Shown here one piece after another: positions 59,866 through 64,000 of a stretch of DNA of 64,000 nt (positions are counted from its first letter, which is position 1; every line of letters starts with the position of its first letter). A program made the translations under genes and the position numbers. The notes under the pieces are model-generated. The model was not told the DNA's origin and made no database searches. It saw nothing but the letters and a program-made list of their open reading frames with translations. The DNA lies in NCBI GenBank assembly GCA_035772785.1, contig JAOCPU010000006.1, forward strand, positions 62,001-126,000, read 5' to 3'. This DNA comes from Phlebiopsis flavidoalba (Eukaryota; Basidiomycota; Agaricomycetes; Polyporales; Phanerochaetaceae).

Positions 59866-61637
59866 TTACATGGTCATAGAGTACATCATGACAATACATC
59901 CGGGGTCATTAGTCGTACGGGGAGAAAATATGAGAAAAATAATGACAGCACCTAGTTGACACATACCTACCACGAGGTTTCTAAAGATCATCGCGCCTAG
60001 CGTGGTGCAAAGTACCCGCCGTCCATATGCGCAAGCCCCTGCTGGGCCGTCGACATTTCCGAGCCGTAAACCGTCGGATATTGCCACGGGAACTGTGCTG
60101 CGAGCTGGGCGCCCCATTCATTCCTGCCCACTCACCCCTCCCCCCTTACCAGTACAGCTGTAGCCTGAGCTCCTGCCTCTTCGCCAAGCACCCATGCGAA
60201 GACGCGCCAGGATCGACATCATCGACATGCCCGCGCTTGTGGCGGTCAGAGGAGTCCTCGTGCAGGTCCGTATCGCTGTCGTGGCGTCTGAATACGGCGA
60301 CTGTACAACCATACCAGGTTGCGTGGGCCCCATGTATGCTGGAGGATCAAACACACTTGCGGTTTTGGGGGGTTGGGGGAACGACATAGAGAGGTGGAGG
60401 GGTGGATGGTAGCCTTCTCCGGTGTCCACCGCCGCGGTTTCGGGGGCTTGTAACATGATACAGCTGGTTTTCTGCGCGCCATAACGACCTCTTCCGTCCC
60501 TTGCAGGTACGTAATCGTTTACGACGCGCACATCTACCCCCCAGGGGAAGAGATTACGTTATGTGATGTATAAAGAGGAGGATGAGGGACCCCAGTAGTA
60601 CATCCATGGTGTCCTTCGGCGGAAGAACGAGATGCAACGATTCGGCTCTTTGGAAAGCCGGGAGTTCGATTGAGAGTCGCTATACGAAGGCTGGATGGCG
60701 AACTGAGCGGGCTGGGGGCATCTGACACAAATTCTTGCTCGTGCCGGTGCACGGCAGTCGTGCCATCGTCATAGCACCTCATACACCGCAGGAGACTCTG
60801 ACTCATGATTCGATGACAGTCTCCGGGTATTGCCAGGCAGTACCTGTGAGGGGACTAGAGACGGGCTCAGTGCATACTCTATCATCATATGGTGAAAGGT
60901 GCGCACCCGTGGTCGCGGATAGAGCTGCGATAAGCGAGTTGCCTCGGCTGCCCGCGGCCTCTTCTCTGTACTGCGCATGAAGAGACTCTCTGGACTGATG
61001 CTTCGCCAAAGCATCAGGTATCTCTTTCTCTCAGTCCCCGGTTGACCCAGACCTACCCCCTCATACCACCTGCTCTTCGGCCGGTAGATATTCCTTCTGT
61101 GTATGATTCGGCCGGGCCTGGTCTCGTCGCATATTGAATGGGAGGGCTATCCTCGAGCTCTTGAGTATCTCTGAGCTCTGGGGTAAATGCTGAGACGTAA
61201 ACTGTCTGTGGAGTTTGAGGTAAAACTGAGGCGTGGGGGGATGCAGCTCGTCGCGGGGACGCAAGCGAGCGCGGGTGAGCTCGTATGTCATGTCTGAATG
61301 CCGCAGAAGGGGCTGTCTCGGGGCGAGCGTAGGTGGTCCATCGAGGGTTTTCGAGTACTAGGAGAAGCTGGGGGAGGATGCTGCCAGATATGATGGCGAA
61401 CACGAGGCAAGGCAGTCCAATCAACACCTAGCAGGTCACCGCAGTTCGAGGCAGCTCTCTGAGGCGAAAAGAGTCGTGTGCTGAGGCCGTGGATTAGACG
61501 TGTAAATGAAAGCCTGGGGCGGGGACGCACGAGAGTCGAAAGCGTGCGAGGGAGAAACGTTCACTCTCGTGATCAGGCCACCGGCGCCTAGTACGCGACA
61601 TGTTCTGCACAAACGTGCGCGACTTCTCGTCGTCCAT
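59866..61637 (-). CDS. Unidentified membrane protein with Pro-rich tail
   Basis: Probable start MDDEKSRTFVQNMSRTRRRW, followed by PDHESERFSLARFRLSCVPA, then a hydrophobic segment VLIGLPCLVFAIISGSILPQ and LLLVLENPRW. Next are Ser/Pro-rich parts (SVSQ-type linkers, PPIQYATRPGPAES) and a Pro/Tyr-rich stretch with LSMSFPQPPKTASVFDPPAY and MGPTQPGMVVQSPYSD. A second hydrophobic piece (MCQLGAVIIFLIFSP) lies near 59930 and may or may not belong to the same protein. DPPAY is a candidate PPxY-like or SH3-type ligand. No family is recognised. It is divergent from the GNAT gene with only 62 bases between start codons. Confidence 0.45.
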
Positions 61638-61699
61638 AAGTCCACCAGCGGCAAGATGGTCTTGCGACCCTCTCTGCCACATTCTTCGCAACTCCCACC
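61638..61699. promoter_or_regulatory. 62-bp gap between divergent start codons
   Basis: The ATG of the minus-strand membrane protein (61637) and the ATG of the plus-strand acetyltransferase (61700) face away from each other across 62 bases, leaving no room for two separate core promoters unless leaders overlap. Confidence 0.45.
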
Positions 61700-62630
61700 A
61701 TGGCCGACCAAGCTAGGATACGTCCCTACCAGCCAAATGACGACGACCAGCGACTGGCTCGGTTCACCGTCGCCAAAGCTCGCATGGAGGGTCTCGCGGT
61801 CGCAAACAGCAAGAGTAGGCATCCCAGCTAATACTCCTTTGACATACGGTTGACAATCCTGGCTATCCCCAGCGTACTTAATCCCATGTTCTTAGCTGTA
61901 TGGACAGCTTCTGGCTTCTATCCTCATCCAGTACTTCGGCTGGTGGCCAAACCCCGCGCTGCCCTGGTGGACTTACGTGCGGCCAAAATTCCTGCGTTTG
62001 CTTGCCTTCCTGGTCCCTCTGATGTTTGCCATCGACCTGTGAGTACTTTAACATCCGTTAAAAGCGACCTGACATTGACTCATTACAGCTATAATCGTCC
62101 GTATTTCGACGAGGAGACTCGAAAGGTTCTCCATCGACCGGATATCCTCGATTTCCACGCCTACTACTCCAGATCCCCCGCGTCCGGCTTCTGGATTCTC
62201 GAATACGGCAAGAAGTTCGTTGGTCTCATCGCCATGGACGCCTCGTTGGGCTCGACGTCCGACATCACTGTGGTGTCCAATGGCAATCCCTCCCAAGTTT
62301 GCTGCAGTCAAGAAGCAGACAAGCAGGAAAGGGACCTCTCGAGACTGCAACTATCCGTCACTTCTACATCATGGAGGAATATCGCGCGGCCCTGATGCAG
62401 GAAAAGACCTATTACATTTCGCCGTCGAACAAAACGTTTCGAAGGATTCGAAAAGTCAAGGTCATCCAAGCAGTCGACTCTACTTTAGCTCCTTGGGCTG
62501 GAGCGGCTTTAACGAAGGAAGGCTTTACTGTCGAGAAGCAGCTGGGAAGATTTTGGCATTTTGGGCTGGTCCGTTCGGTCTCGAGCGAGTGACAAGAGAA
62601 AAGTGGCAAGAAGCCAGCAAGACTCAGTGA
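61700..62630 (+). CDS. GNAT-type N-acetyltransferase with membrane segment
   Basis: Starts MADQARIRPYQPNDDDQRLA with RFTVAKARMEGLAVANS, a typical GNAT first strand and helix. Two hydrophobic stretches follow (about 61855-62030, with a tryptophan-rich turn WWPNPALPWW in the best frame), which suggests a membrane anchor, as in NAT8-like enzymes. After an intron come YNRPYFDEETRKVLHRPDIL and DFHAYYSRSPASGFWILEYG, KKFVGLIAMDASL, FAAVKKQ, TATIRHFYIMEEYRAA (core beta-strand 4 region), LLHFAVEQ, VIQAVDSTLAPWAGAALTKE and GFTVEKQLG, ending EKWQEASKTQ. The acetyl-CoA loop (Q/R-x-x-G-x-G/A) is not clearly readable. Indels break the first third. Substrate unknown. Confidence 0.78.
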
Positions 62631-63090
62631 TGATATTATGTGAGCCTACTACGTCCGATCAGCTGGCTACTCTCTGACATAGTAGTCAGTACTTCTAGTA
62701 TTTACACCATGATGTGAGTCTTAGACCGAGGCGTCCCCTAAAACTTGAGCTCTTGGGAGAAACACAAACAGCTTATAGTACGAGTCAGCTCGTCCCTCCT
62801 GGTTCATTGCCTGTGGGCTATTGGATGTCTCGGATGTGAAATGTCGTGACAGCGATCCCCGTGGATGACTGATCTGACCGAAGCCCACTCTACGAACTGT
62901 GTTGCCCCGCAATTCGGATGCGGTCACGGGCTAGCCCAAACTGGGCCACGCCGGACTCAGGCTCAAAGTTCTCTTACTCCCGCCCCCTCTCAACTCTTCT
63001 ACCTACTAACGCAAGACTGCACTTCATGGCCTGTCCGAGACCTAGCCTGGTTCTAATTGCTGCAAGGACAAAACCACAGAAACCGACTGA
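62631..63090. other. Intergenic region downstream of the GNAT gene
   Basis: Short open frames on both strands without motifs. No RNA gene seen. Confidence 0.35.
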
Positions 63091-64000
63091 ATGACTTTTG
63101 GCGATATAGTTTATGGCAGCGACTTTCAAGTCGATCCACTTCCCGCTTGGGCTGGCCCCTCAAAGCGCAGGCGGCTGCCTGTCGAAACGGGAACATCTAC
63201 GAGGTTACACCAGTCAGATATTGGGGCCAGAACTTTTTGGCCTATATGGAGGAGGTAACCTTCATACTGATGTTTGTCTATGGTAAGCCGCTCTACGGCA
63301 CCTGCTGTGGTAATATCTGTCATTGAAACTAACCCCAGCGTGCGTAGAACGCACGGGGCGCACCGAAAATGCGATATACCGGACGCACCGGTTGTCTCCA
63401 ATCTTGCGCCGACATCGATGACCCCTCATGTGCTGAGCAGATTCTCTCCTCGTACATGATGGCGGACAGTCGCACGGCCGGTCCTATCCTCCTGACACCT
63501 CCTTCGCATATCCTGAGCGGGGCTGGAACGGCGACGCTTTGCCAAAACTACGGAGATACCTCCACCTTTAAAACACGTATTCATCGTCCACCTCTTCCGT
63601 TCCGTTTGCTCAGGCGTTGGACGAGCTGTGTCGTAACATGGCCGCCGTCTTTCCGTACAAGACGACACCATTCCACATCCTCCGCACCCTGCCCTCTCAG
63701 AACCTGCAGGTCTCGACGTCCGTACTTCTCGTCGCTTCGAAAGCTTTGTCAATGGACAGAAGCCTTACAGTCAAGCAGACGGTTATTAATTGGTGACATG
63801 GTCCTTCATCCAGAGAGGCAGACAGGCCTCTCTACTCTCCTTTCCGCCTCAAGCCACTTCAGCGACGAAAGAAACTGTCTATGACGGGTCATCTGACTCA
63901 ACTTACGTGGAGGATGACCATCCCGCCATATTGGCCCCACGGTCTACAAACTTCCTACTGTGCATTTGGAGCTCCCCAAGAGACAAACGATATCCCACGC
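63091..64000 (+). CDS. Unidentified protein, cut by the window end
   Basis: A plausible start is MTFGDIVYGSDFQVDPLPAW with AGPSKRRRLPVETG, followed by an intron-like GTAACC...CCCCAG. Later segments are ALDELCRNMAAVFPYKTTPF with HILRTLPSQNLQVSTSVLLV and, at the very end, GPTVYKLPTVHLELPKRQTI. These read like one protein passing through several frame breaks, continuing beyond 64000. No family recognised. Confidence 0.4.

Noticed and set aside
1..64000. Mobile elements, viral genes, CRISPR arrays or bacterial-type operons
   Set aside because: No reverse transcriptase, integrase, transposase, capsid or Cas motif, no long terminal repeats and no regularly spaced repeats were found on either strand.

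Overview
The window is nuclear DNA from a filamentous basidiomycete, most likely an Agaricomycete. The genes are broken by many short GT-AG introns (about 50-70 nt), they sit roughly every 2-3 kb on both strands, and they include fungal housekeeping families together with cellulose-binding (CBM1) GH74 xyloglucanases typical of plant-biomass-degrading mushrooms and relatives. No virus, transposase, reverse transcriptase, integrase or CRISPR array was seen. Almost every gene, including essential ones (EF-1alpha, AspRS, eL32, aspartate aminotransferase), carries small indels, mostly single-base insertions. I read these as sequence or assembly errors, so gene ends below are gene-span estimates and not clean CDS coordinates.

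Layout. 1-1479: nothing secure. 1480-3446 (+): LRR/RNI-like protein. 4158-8889 (+): LRR-RhoGEF. 8890-10650: gene-poor stretch and promoter. 10719-13922 (+) and 14830-18386 (-): two GH74-CBM1 xyloglucanase paralogues, tail to tail. 19185-20391 (-): mitochondrial carrier of the Mtm1/SLC25A39 type. 20825-24050 (-): unidentified protein. 24178-25855 (-): aspartate aminotransferase, divergent from 26173-28650 (+): cytosolic aspartyl-tRNA synthetase. 30092-32151 (-): SPRY-domain Ssh4/Ear1-like endosomal protein, divergent from 32692-34248 (+): Snf4 (AMPK gamma). 34786-35521 (+): Lsm1. 36087-38200 (-): possible membrane protein. 39135-39243 (+): tRNA-Ser(UGA)-like gene with a Pol III terminator. 39350-41010 (+): unidentified. 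41076-45830 (-): Spp1/Cps40, the PHD subunit of Set1C/COMPASS. 46835-48146 (+): Stm1/SERBP1-like ribosome-associated protein. 48578-49778 (+): histidine phosphatase (PGM family). 49824-51157 (-): MEMO1 family. 51537-52138 (-): ribosomal protein eL32. 52288-55044 (+): PAS-kinase-like Ser/Thr kinase. 55923-57633 (+): EF-1alpha with a 5'-UTR intron. 58242-59718 (-): dienelactone hydrolase. 59866-61637 (-): proline-rich membrane protein, starting 62 bp from the divergent 61700-62630 (+) GNAT acetyltransferase. 63091-64000 (+): unidentified partial gene.

Functionally most of the window is core cell biology: translation (AspRS, eL32, EF-1alpha, Stm1-like), mRNA decay (Lsm1), carbon and energy signalling (Snf4, PAS-like kinase), chromatin (Spp1), small-GTPase signalling (RhoGEF) and mitochondrial metabolism. 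The ecological signature is the inverted GH74 pair. The two copies share intron sequence and an identical 13-bp upstream element at nearly the same distance from the start codon, which suggests a young duplication with retained co-regulation.
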